From: an uncultured Muribaculaceae bacterium
GTDB taxonomy: Bacteria; Bacteroidota; Bacteroidia; Bacteroidales; Muribaculaceae
DNA: 6,178 nucleotides
Reading direction: 5' to 3'
Assembly (NCBI GenBank): GCA_947173755.1
Contig: CAMWGM010000097.1
Location: 1 to 6,178 of the forward strand
Shown in pieces: positions 1 to 6,063 of this stretch; the first letter of the stretch is position 1, and each line of letters begins with the position of its first letter. The notes beneath the pieces were generated by a model. That model worked only from the letters and a program-made list of their open reading frames with translations, searched no databases and was not told the DNA's origin. The position numbers were made by a program, and so were the translations under genes.

Positions 1-68
1 CGTCTAATACGACGAGCGACCTTGTCATGCCATTGGCTTTGGCTGAATAGTTACTATCTTTCCGAACA

Positions 69-100
69 TTTGGCGATATTCGAAAAATCTCGTAAATTTG
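69..100 (+). promoter_or_regulatory. Bacteroidetes-type promoter of the HTH regulator gene
   Basis: A TTTG at 69-72 is followed by 20 bases and then TAAATTTG at 93-100. This matches the Bacteroidetes primary sigma factor consensus (TTTG, 19-21 bases, TAnnTTTG) at every fixed position. Transcription should begin a few bases after 100, giving a leader of roughly 12-15 bases. The promoter settles the start of the downstream gene: an in-frame TTG at 98 lies inside the -7 box and could not be in the message, so ATG at 119 is the start. Confidence 0.8.
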
Positions 101-118
101 TTATCAAAAATCATCCCG

Positions 119-580
119 ATGAATAGAATCGATCTGACACGGCTTCGTAAGAGGGCCGGCATGAGCCAGCGCGATCTGGCTGAGCGTCTCCAGGTTCAGC
201 CCAGTTTTCTCTCGGCCATCGAAAATGGGCGCAGCCGCATGCCCGACGAAAAAATGGAAACTCTTAAAGAGATTTTCGAACTCGACAACTTCGACGACTA
301 TCTCCTTCCTGATGAAGCCGAGAGAGAAGTGCCTCCTCACACTCATCCGGCCGATCAGAATGATCTTTTCTCACAGTTGTTAAATCATTTCCATGAGGAG
401 GCTCATCGTCGCAGTCCTGTAGAAAACAGCCGAGATCTCCTGTCGCGCATCGAGTATCTGACGCGTCGCAACGATCGCCTTTCGGAGCGTATCGACAACT
501 TGCGTGAAGAGATCGACTCACTCAGGAGCGAAAATTTCCGCCTGAAGGAGACACTTCTTAAGAATGGTCTGACATACTGA
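119..580 (+). CDS. XRE-family helix-turn-helix regulator with C-terminal leucine zipper
   Basis: This is a cytoplasmic DNA-binding protein of 153 residues. Residues 4-55 form a Cro/C1-type (XRE, HTH_3) domain; the helix-turn-helix covers about residues 15-37 (MSQRDLAERL, then VQPSFLSAIENG), with the family-typical SxIENG end of the recognition helix. An acidic, His/Pro-containing linker (about 56-100) leads to a long amphipathic helix at 104-148. In it leucine occurs at every seventh position (107, 114, 121, 128, 135, 142), and the alternate core positions are Ile111, Asn118, Ile125, Ile132, Asn139 and Leu146, a textbook dimeric coiled coil. The start is ATG 119, chosen because an exact promoter occupies 69-100; an upstream in-frame TTG at 98 is rejected. 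The gene is monocistronic here and converges on the methyltransferase gene, overlapping it by 23 bases. Target genes are unknown; self-regulation or control of the neighbouring transport locus is inference. Confidence 0.9.
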   Translation: MNRIDLTRLRKRAGMSQRDLAERLQVQPSFLSAIENGRSRMPDEKMETLKEIFELDNFDDYLLPDEAEREVPPHTHPADQNDLFSQLLNHFHEEAHRRSPVENSRDLLSRIEYLTRRNDRLSERIDNLREEIDSLRSENFRLKETLLKNGLTY

Positions 581-1163
581 CGCAGATGATATATGTTTCT
601 TCATCGTCAGCTAGAACTTCGGCCTTCATACCCCACTTAGAAATCTCCTTGGCAAGTTCCTGTGCCGGCAGCAGATGGTCGCTCTCCGACGCCCGGTCAT
701 GGTGAATCTGATTGATGAATTTCTCGTCAGAAGGAAATGCTATTACCACTTTCCCTCCATCTTTCAGGTTCATTCTGAACAGCCATTTTAATGTCTGCTC
801 GGGAGCATGAAGATGTGGATACACCGAATAGAGCAGCGCGATGTCATATTTCCCCGGAATTATTTCTTCCTCAAAATCCAGCAGAAGGAAAGTCACATTT
901 TTCAGATGACCGAATTTCTTCTTTGCCAGATCAAGCATACCGCTTGAGAGATCAATAGCGGTGATGTTTCCTCTTTCCCCGACTTTTTCACTCAGATAAG
1001 GTATCAATACTCCTGTCCCGGTTCCGAGATCCAGTATACTCATTCCGGGACGAATGTCGAGTTGATCAAGGATGGAACGCACTCTTTCAGGAGTAGAGCG
1101 TACTTCGGAGGCATCCCATTCGGGGGCTAAGCGGTCGAAAAAATCTATTTCAGACTGTGTCAT
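558..1163 (-). CDS. Class I SAM-dependent methyltransferase (Methyltransf_11/UbiE-like)
   Basis: A 201-residue soluble enzyme with a Rossmann-type methyltransferase fold, predicted to transfer a methyl group from S-adenosylmethionine to an unknown small molecule. Motif I is ILDLGTGTGV at residues 43-52, the glycine-rich SAM loop. The acidic residue that binds the ribose hydroxyls is Asp71 in AIDLSSGML. LLDFEE at about 94-99 is the adenine-side motif, YDIALLYSVYPHLH at 106-119 is motif IV-like, and LKDGGKVVIAF at 133-143 is the usual post-motif strand. The tail (148-195) carries NQIHHD and SDHLLPAQELA, which probably shape the substrate pocket. No cysteine set of the ArsM arsenite methyltransferase type is present, and the protein lacks the full length of quinone-pathway UbiE. 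It is divergent from the receptor-permease operon, with interlocked promoters, so co-control is likely. It is complete, with stop TAA at 558-560 inside the end of the regulator gene. The substrate is not identifiable. Confidence 0.88.
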   Translation of the reverse strand: MTQSEIDFFDRLAPEWDASEVRSTPERVRSILDQLDIRPGMSILDLGTGTGVLIPYLSEKVGERGNITAIDLSSGMLDLAKKKFGHLKNVTFLLLDFEEEIIPGKYDIALLYSVYPHLHAPEQTLKWLFRMNLKDGGKVVIAFPSDEKFINQIHHDRASESDHLLPAQELAKEISKWGMKAEVLADDEETYIICVSMSDHS

Positions 1164-1209
1164 GGCTGAAAATTAATATTGGCGGATATAGGGTGAATAA
1201 TTTTTTACG

Positions 1210-1242
1210 CAAAATTAAGTGAATTTTAGTGAATATACAAAA
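1210..1242 (-). promoter_or_regulatory. Promoter of the methyltransferase gene
   Basis: Read on the minus strand, TTTTG (plus-strand CAAAA, 1238-1242) is followed by 20 bases and then TAATTTTG (plus-strand CAAAATTA, 1210-1217), an exact TTTG-N20-TAnnTTTG Bacteroidetes promoter. Transcription would start near 1203-1206, leaving a leader of about 40 bases before the ATG at 1163. It overlaps the receptor promoter on the other strand by about 17 bases. Confidence 0.75.
1215..1234 (+). repeat. Abutting 10-bp direct repeat in the divergent control region
   Basis: TTAAGTGAAT (1215-1224) is followed directly by TTTAGTGAAT (1225-1234), matching at 9 of 10 positions, so the GTGAAT cores lie exactly one helical turn apart. 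A third GTGAAT core sits at 1193-1198. The pair covers the spacer of the minus-strand promoter and the -33 region of the plus-strand promoter, where a bound regulator could affect both. The repeat is visible directly; an operator role is inference, and chance similarity in AT-rich DNA is possible. Confidence 0.4.
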
Positions 1243-1258
1243 TATTTCATTAACTTTG
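1226..1258 (+). promoter_or_regulatory. Promoter of the receptor-permease operon
   Basis: TAACTTTG at 1251-1258 is an exact Bacteroidetes -7 box. The best -33 candidate is TTAG at 1226-1229, 21 bases upstream and one mismatch from TTTG. Transcription would start around 1262-1265, leaving an A-rich leader of about 25 bases with no Shine-Dalgarno sequence, as is common in this phylum. The leader is too short for a riboswitch such as a cobalamin or TPP element. The weaker -33 box may make this promoter more dependent on an activator than the opposing one (inference). Confidence 0.65.
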
Positions 1259-1289
1259 CCGGAAAATTTTACAAACACATCTTACCAGT

Positions 1290-3158
1290 ATGCGAAAGAT
1301 CTTCTATTTTGCGCTATCTCTGTTGCCCGTTACGGTCGCAGGTGCGGAGACAGCAATCGATTCCATTCAGCCCCTCGATGAAGTGGTTGTCACCGCCCCG
1401 TTGAAGACCAACCCCGAACTCAATCCTCTTAATGTTACCCGGATCTCAGATGTTGAGATCGAACAATCTGCCGAAAGTTCGCTGATGCCGGTGCTGACGG
1501 CCAAAGTCCCGGGTCTCTTCGTGACTGAGCGAGGTTTTGCCGGTTATGGAGTTTCGGGAGGAAGTGCCGGTACCGTGACTATCCGCGGCGTAGGCGATGG
1601 AAATAAAGTTCTTTTCATGATTGACGGCCAGCCTCAATGGGCCGGCGTGTTCGGCCACAGCGTGGCGGACACATATGTAGCCAACGGTATTGAAAAAATC
1701 GAGGTAGTGAAGGGTCCTTCTTCTCTGCTTTATGGTTCCAACGCTATGGGCGGATCGGTCAACCTCGTGACGAAAGTTCAGCGCAAGGATGGTCTGACGG
1801 GACGTGCGCGGGCAATGTTCGGCTCATTTTCGACCCAGAAATTCGCAATGTCTTCCGGATATAAGAAGGGTCGGTTCTCAGCCACGCTTTCCGGACAACT
1901 TGACCGCAGCAATGGCGACCGTGCCGGGAGCGCCTTCTGGCTCGCAAGCGAGTTTGCCCAATTGAAGTACGCCTTATCACGCAACTGGAGTGTCGCCGGT
2001 ATGCTCGATCTCACTCAGACACGTGCCAATAATCCCGGCACGACACAGGATCCGCTCGAAAACATGTGGACCTATATGAAACGCGGCACAGGCGGTCTCT
2101 ATCTCAAGAACTCTTACGAAAGGCTCGAGGGAGGTCTCCAGGCCTACATAAACTGGGGCCGTCATGATCTCGATGACGGAAACGCGCCCGGAGCGGCTCC
2201 TCGGGACTATCTGTTCCATTCCTCGGATTATAATATGGGTCTGACGTTATATGAATCCGTTAATCTGTGGACCGCTAATACTCTCTCCGGTGGAATCGAT
2301 TTTCAGCATTGGGGCGGAAGTATCTGGAACACCGACAAGGTCGATCCGTCAGTGCGCTCGTCGGAAGCGACACATAATGTCAATGAGGTAGCCGGATATC
2401 TGATGATGCAGCAGGGTTTTCTGGACAAATTGATCGATCTCAGTGCCGGAGTTCGTCTGCAACACGGATCCTCATACGGAAACATCTGGGTGCCTCAGGC
2501 CGGAGTGATCGTACGTCCTGTGCGGACAGGTGAACTTAAACTCTCCTTCAGCAAAGGCTTCCGCGCCCCCAACATACGCGAACTCTATCTCTATCCTCCG
2601 GCCAACCCTGATCTGAAGCCTGAATACATGCTTAACTACGAGATCGGCTACCGTCAGCATCTCCTCACCAATCGCCTTATGCTCGGCGCCGCTCTTTTCT
2701 ATATCGACGGGCGCAACACCATCATCAGGATCATGCAGGAAGGACGGCCGAGGAATGTTAACTCCGGTTCGTTCCACAACAAGGGCTTTGAGATCGAAGC
2801 AGCCTGCAGCCTCCTTCCCAATCTGCAGGCAAGCGGTTCATGGTCATATCTCCACACCGACTCCAATAATCCTTTTTCCCCGAAAAACAAACTCAATCTC
2901 GAGGTCACTTATTCGCCGGGTCCTTTCAGTTTCACTCTTGAGGAGATGAGCATCTGGCACATGCGCAACGGTTTCCCCGAGGGAGATATCGTCAACTATT
3001 CCCTTCTCAACCTTCGCGCCGCATACACACTTGGGTCATCGGTTCCTGTAACTCTGATGGTAAAACTCGACAATATCACCGATACCCGTTATGAAGTGAT
3101 GTACGGTTGCCCTATGCCCGGAGCCACTATCATGGGAGGAGTGGAATTCAAATTCTGA
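1290..3158 (+). CDS. TonB-dependent outer-membrane receptor (BtuB/FepA-like)
   Basis: This 622-residue protein is a gated outer-membrane beta-barrel that imports a scarce ligand using energy passed on by TonB-ExbBD. A signal peptide covers residues 1-19 (positive MRK, hydrophobic core, AGA cleavage site before Glu20). A TonB-box-like segment, DEVVVT, lies at 30-35. The plug domain spans about 45-162, with VTIRG at 96-100, KVLFMIDGQP at 106-115 and the canonical plug end IEKIEVVKGPSSLLYGSNAMGG around 134-155. The barrel follows, with FSKGFRAPNIRELY at 420-433 and the family C-terminus (DNITDTRYEVMYGCPMPG, then a final strand ending in Phe) at 594-622. The length is close to BtuB (about 600 residues). 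It lacks the N-terminal carboxypeptidase-like domain of SusC proteins and no SusD partner is nearby, so a polysaccharide role is unlikely. It is the first gene of an operon with the permease 6 bases downstream. The ligand (metal chelate, cofactor or nucleoside-like compound) cannot be assigned. Confidence 0.92.
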   Translation: MRKIFYFALSLLPVTVAGAETAIDSIQPLDEVVVTAPLKTNPELNPLNVTRISDVEIEQSAESSLMPVLTAKVPGLFVTERGFAGYGVSGGSAGTVTIRGVGDGNKVLFMIDGQPQWAGVFGHSVADTYVANGIEKIEVVKGPSSLLYGSNAMGGSVNLVTKVQRKDGLTGRARAMFGSFSTQKFAMSSGYKKGRFSATLSGQLDRSNGDRAGSAFWLASEFAQLKYALSRNWSVAGMLDLTQTRANNPGTTQDPLENMWTYMKRGTGGLYLKNSYERLEGGLQAYINWGRHDLDDGNAPGAAPRDYLFHSSDYNMGLTLYESVNLWTANTLSGGIDFQHWGGSIWNTDKVDPSVRSSEATHNVNEVAGYLMMQQGFLDKLIDLSAGVRLQHGSSYGNIWVPQAGVIVRPVRTGELKLSFSKGFRAPNIRELYLYPPANPDLKPEYMLNYEIGYRQHLLTNRLMLGAALFYIDGRNTIIRIMQEGRPRNVNSGSFHNKGFEIEAACSLLPNLQASGSWSYLHTDSNNPFSPKNKLNLEVTYSPGPFSFTLEEMSIWHMRNGFPEGDIVNYSLLNLRAAYTLGSSVPVTLMVKLDNITDTRYEVMYGCPMPGATIMGGVEFKF

Positions 3159-3164
3159 TCACTG

Positions 3165-4502
3165 ATGCGTGCGCGGCTTTCCATTCTCTACCTGTTGCAT
3201 TTCGCGATCTGGGGTGCTTATCTGACTTCCCTTGGTCAGTTTCTCGGCAGGGGAGGACTTGGCGGCGACATCGCGTGGTTCTATGCTGCGGTCGGACTTG
3301 TGTCAGTCCTTACACCATCTCTTTTCGGAATGCTTTCCGACCGTATGCTGCGTCCGGACCGTCTTCTTAGTCTCTGCTATCTCCTGTCATCGGCAGCGAT
3401 GCTGGGTCTGTGGAGATATGGCAGTCTGCATCCGCAACTCGAATTTTTTCCGACCTTCGGCCTCTACATCCTTTTTCTTTCATTCTATCTCCCCTGCATG
3501 GCATTGGCCAACGTGATCACATTCCGGGAAATAGAATCCTCGGGTAAATCTATCGCTGATATTTTTCCCGGTATCCGCATATGGGGTACCGTAGGATTTA
3601 TATTGGCCATGTGGTTCGTCAACAGTGCCTATTGGCACGAAGGACAGTTAGCATTCACTTTTTCCGATGCATCTTCGTTCTCCCGAATGCGTTTCCAGTA
3701 TAATTCCATGCAACTTTTGTGCAGCGGTTTACTCGCTCTCGGCGCATTTGTCTATTCCTTTTTCCTCCCTTCCGCGAGTTCCGAAAGAGGTTCCGTCAAC
3801 TCAAACTCGGCTCGTCCTCCGTTTTCTGAAATTTTCCGATCGGTCATCTCGCGCCGTGAGATGACGGTCTTCCTGCTCTTCGTGGCACTGACCGGCGCTT
3901 GCATGCAGATATCAAATGGATTTGTAACCCCATATATTACTCATTATTCCGGTCTTCCCGCTTATAGTGATTCTTTCGCATCCTCAAACGCTACCTTACT
4001 CTTCTCGCTTTCCCAGATTTCCGAGGCGCTCTGCGTGCTGCTCGTTGGCGTATGCCTTCGCCGCCTCGGATTCAGCCGGGTCTACGCTTTGGGACTTCTG
4101 GCATGGTCTCTTCGGTTTCTCGCCCTCGGCTTCGGAAACCCGGGTGACGGACTTTGGATGCTGGTCGGTTCGATGCTCGTCTATGGGGTTGCTTTCAACT
4201 TCATCACCATAGCCGGACACATGCACATCCAGTCGATCGCTCCGGCCAGAGTCAAGGGCTTGGCACAAGGACTGATGATGCTGATGAGCAACGGCATAGG
4301 AGCGACTGTCGGCACTCTTTGTGCCGGCTCCATTGTCAACCATTGGTGTCAGTGGCAAATGGCTGGAACTCCACCCGTGCGCCTTTTCATGGGTGAATGG
4401 CAGACTCCATGGCTAATCTTCGCCCTCTACGCCCTCACCATCCTCCTGCTGTGGGTCACATACACCCTCACACAAAAGTCATTTCATCCCCCTCATCGGT
4501 AA
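3165..4502 (+). CDS. MFS permease of the nucleoside:H+ symporter (NupG) family
   Basis: A 445-residue inner-membrane transporter with about 12 hydrophobic segments (roughly 7-25, 38-56, 67-84, 97-117, 138-154, 182-202, 233-253, 275-296, 304-322, 329-349, 365-392 and 413-436). Hallmarks of the NupG/XapB family (Nuc_H_symport) are FAIWGAYLTSLGQFL in segment 1 (residues 13-27), GMLSDR at 55-60 in the loop after segment 2, and FPGIRIWGTVGF at 134-145. Family members characterised in E. coli import nucleosides with protons; Bacteroidetes members may carry other solutes. It is somewhat longer than NupG (about 418 residues), and the stretch between segments 5 and 6 (about 152-181, rich in Ser, Phe and Arg) looks extended by comparison from memory. 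The gene starts 6 bases after the receptor stop and must be co-transcribed with it, suggesting that the receptor brings the substrate into the periplasm and this protein moves it to the cytoplasm. Substrate identity is inference only. Confidence 0.88.
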   Translation: MRARLSILYLLHFAIWGAYLTSLGQFLGRGGLGGDIAWFYAAVGLVSVLTPSLFGMLSDRMLRPDRLLSLCYLLSSAAMLGLWRYGSLHPQLEFFPTFGLYILFLSFYLPCMALANVITFREIESSGKSIADIFPGIRIWGTVGFILAMWFVNSAYWHEGQLAFTFSDASSFSRMRFQYNSMQLLCSGLLALGAFVYSFFLPSASSERGSVNSNSARPPFSEIFRSVISRREMTVFLLFVALTGACMQISNGFVTPYITHYSGLPAYSDSFASSNATLLFSLSQISEALCVLLVGVCLRRLGFSRVYALGLLAWSLRFLALGFGNPGDGLWMLVGSMLVYGVAFNFITIAGHMHIQSIAPARVKGLAQGLMMLMSNGIGATVGTLCAGSIVNHWCQWQMAGTPPVRLFMGEWQTPWLIFALYALTILLLWVTYTLTQKSFHPPHR

Positions 4503-4623
4503 AGTTCCACTGGTTCAGCGACAACAAAGAAATTCAATAATGTTTTTTCAGAATTAGGTAAAGACAAAGTTAGAATTCTTTGTATTGCTACAGTTCGCGA
4601 AGATTGCTTCATAAACTTGATTT
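4503..4623. other. Convergent intergenic gap, no clear terminator
   Basis: This AT-rich gap separates the stops of the permease and nuclease genes. It contains only weak hairpins: CAAAG (4565-4569) with CTTTG (4578-4582), loop of 8, and AATTC (4531-4535) with GAATT (4551-4555) around a T-run. Either could act as a poor terminator. An isolated exact -7 box on the minus strand (TAACTTTG, 4565-4572) has no -33 partner and points into the 3' end of the permease gene. Confidence 0.5.
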
Positions 4624-5670
4624 TCATTGCGTTGCACCTTTCCTTTGTAATAAAAACAGATGTTTCTGCATCTCAATCTCTTGTCGCAGTTCTTCTTCGG
4701 TGGGAAGGACGGTCAGATATTTTGACGCGAAAAGTTGTTTGCTGCCATTGAGCATTGAGTATTTTGCAATGTCCTCACTTGTTTCGGAGCATAAGAGTAT
4801 TCCTATGGTCGGATTATCCCCTTGAGTGCGTTTTAGTTCATCATACATTCGCACATACATATCCATCTGTCCTACATCCTGATGCGTTATCCTTGATGTC
4901 TTCAAATCGATCAGTACAAAACATTTCAGCAAGTAGTTATAGAACACCAGGTCAATGTAATAATCGCCGGCATCAGTTACAATGTGCTGCTGACGCTCCA
5001 CGAAAGCATATCCTTTGCCGAGTTCCATAAGGAACTGCTGGAGATGGGTGATAAGTGCACTTTCAAGATCACTTTCTGTGTAAGTTATGTCTTTTGGAAT
5101 ACCCAGAAATTCCGTCACTACCGGCGACTTTATATACTGTTCGGGAGTAATGACCACATTATCTTTCTCGGTCAATCGATTCATCTCGTCTGAAACAGCA
5201 TCTTTGTCGGAAGACGCTAATAAGCGATGATAATATTGCGAACCAATATTTCTTTCCAGAGTCTTTACGGACCACATCTGCTGAGCGGCTTCATCCATAT
5301 ACCACAACCTGGCTTTCTCATTCTTTTCCCCAAGTATAGCCTGTATATGTGACCATGTGAGATTTTGCAGACGAGTCTGCAAAATCTTTCTATCGGGGAA
5401 ATATATGTAAAGTTGCCGATAATATGCCAATGCTCTCGGACTGTACCCCTTCCCGAGGTCAAAGGATAATCGAGCAGACAGTTCTTTCAGGAGATTAGTC
5501 CCATACTCCGCACGAATTTCGCCATTCTGCTCTCCTTCTACTATACGTTTACCTATCTCCCAACGCTCATCAATAATAGTAGAGTTGACTTGAATGGCTG
5601 CTTTTACACGATAACGGTGCGATATTTCGCGGATATCAATTATAAGTTTTGTTAATTCAGCATCTCTCAT
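4624..5670 (-). CDS. YhcG-family (DUF1016) PD-(D/E)XK nuclease domain protein
   Basis: A 348-residue protein with the two-part YhcG architecture. Residues about 5-160 are the N-terminal DUF1016_N domain: a helical region with ERWEIGKRIVEGEQ at 35-48, GTNLLKELSARLSFDLGKGYSPRALAYYRQLY at 57-88 and LTWSHIQAIL at 104-113. Residues about 175-335 are the C-terminal nuclease-like domain. Its predicted active site is present: Glu203 in DLESALI, Asp240 in YYIDLVFYN, Asp255 and Lys257 in LIDLKT, and Gln268 in DVGQMDMY. It continues with NPTIGILLCSE at 286-296. An intact D...(D/E)xK set argues for an active enzyme rather than a relic. The family's cellular role is poorly established; members occur singly or near restriction-modification and defence genes, but no such partner is in this window. 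Base composition is clearly lower in GC than the neighbours, suggesting acquisition. Start ATG 5668-5670; a promoter lies about 115 bases upstream. Length is normal for the family. Confidence 0.9.
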   Translation of the reverse strand: MRDAELTKLIIDIREISHRYRVKAAIQVNSTIIDERWEIGKRIVEGEQNGEIRAEYGTNLLKELSARLSFDLGKGYSPRALAYYRQLYIYFPDRKILQTRLQNLTWSHIQAILGEKNEKARLWYMDEAAQQMWSVKTLERNIGSQYYHRLLASSDKDAVSDEMNRLTEKDNVVITPEQYIKSPVVTEFLGIPKDITYTESDLESALITHLQQFLMELGKGYAFVERQQHIVTDAGDYYIDLVFYNYLLKCFVLIDLKTSRITHQDVGQMDMYVRMYDELKRTQGDNPTIGILLCSETSEDIAKYSMLNGSKQLFASKYLTVLPTEEELRQEIEMQKHLFLLQRKGATQ

Positions 5671-5785
5671 AGTTTTTAGATCGGCTCAATATGATATCGG
5701 GTGAATATTACTTGCATATGGCTCTAACTGTACTGCATAAGAAGTATTTCATTCGGTATCATCCTGAAAAGTGTCATAATTTTTG

Positions 5786-5793
5786 CAAAGATA
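5786..5793 (-). promoter_or_regulatory. Candidate -7 box of the nuclease gene
   Basis: On the minus strand this reads TATCTTTG, an exact TAnnTTTG. The DNA 19-21 bases further upstream has T-rich sequence but no TTTG, so the -33 element is weak or absent. Transcription would start near 5779-5782, giving an unusually long leader of about 110 bases for this window. Confidence 0.5.
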
Positions 5794-5941
5794 GTGATTT
5801 TCGTGAGAAAAAGAGTAGTTCGACATAAGGAACATCTTTTTATAAGAAAATGTAACCGAAAATAATATTGAAGTTTATTACATTTAGTTTTAGGAAATGC
5901 TCAAAGGATCATAATCGCACTGTTTCTCAAAGATGATGTAG

Positions 5942-5949
5942 TAATTTTG
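5942..5949 (+). promoter_or_regulatory. Orphan plus-strand -7 box
   Basis: TAATTTTG is an exact TAnnTTTG box, but the -33 position shows only ACTG (5919-5922) at 19-base spacing, matching TTTG at half its positions. No gene follows on the plus strand before the hairpin at 6030-6063. It may drive a short non-coding transcript or be a chance match in AT-rich DNA. Confidence 0.3.
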
Positions 5950-6029
5950 CGATGTGAAACAGTTATGAAGGACTTTTCGACGATGCCTCCGTAGAAGAGA
6001 GCCATTGAAAAGAAAATCTTATGAAACAA

Positions 6030-6063
6030 GAAACTGCGGACGAGAAGGGACGTCCGCAGTTTC
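6030..6063 (-). terminator. Strong hairpin, probable terminator of the right-hand minus-strand gene
   Basis: GAAACTGCGGACG (6030-6042) and CGTCCGCAGTTTC (6051-6063) form a perfect 13-bp stem with an 8-base loop. It lies 21 bases beyond the TGA stop of the partial minus-strand gene, and on that strand it is followed by T-rich sequence (TTGTTTC and then a TTTTC run), as expected for an intrinsic terminator. An outer 9-bp pairing, CATTGAAAA (6003-6011) with TTTTCAATG (6069-6077), could extend the structure. Because it is symmetric it may also stop any plus-strand transcript from 5942. Confidence 0.75.

Noticed and set aside
1..68. Possible gene edge at the left end: plus-strand frames ending at 50 (TAG) or 123 (TAG), or a minus-strand gene starting at ATG 26-28.
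   Set aside because: All three are short and mutually incompatible. No minus-strand promoter is visible, the frame to 123 runs through an exact promoter and uses rare codons, and nothing distinguishes the frame ending at 50 from chance.
1259..1289. Riboswitch (cobalamin or TPP) ahead of the receptor gene.
   Set aside because: The leader between the -7 box and ATG is only about 30 bases, far too short for either element.
1219..1404. Open frame of 61 codons on the plus strand.
   Set aside because: It begins inside the promoter region and overlaps the receptor gene's signal peptide and plug in another frame, with no domain features.
3996..4358. 120-codon minus-strand frame within the permease gene.
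   Set aside because: It lies wholly antisense to a clear membrane protein; its charged, low-complexity composition is what antisense of such a gene gives.
4154..4396. 80-codon plus-strand frame inside the permease gene.
   Set aside because: A frame-shifted reading of the permease, whose own frame is intact and family-typical throughout, so no frameshift is implied.
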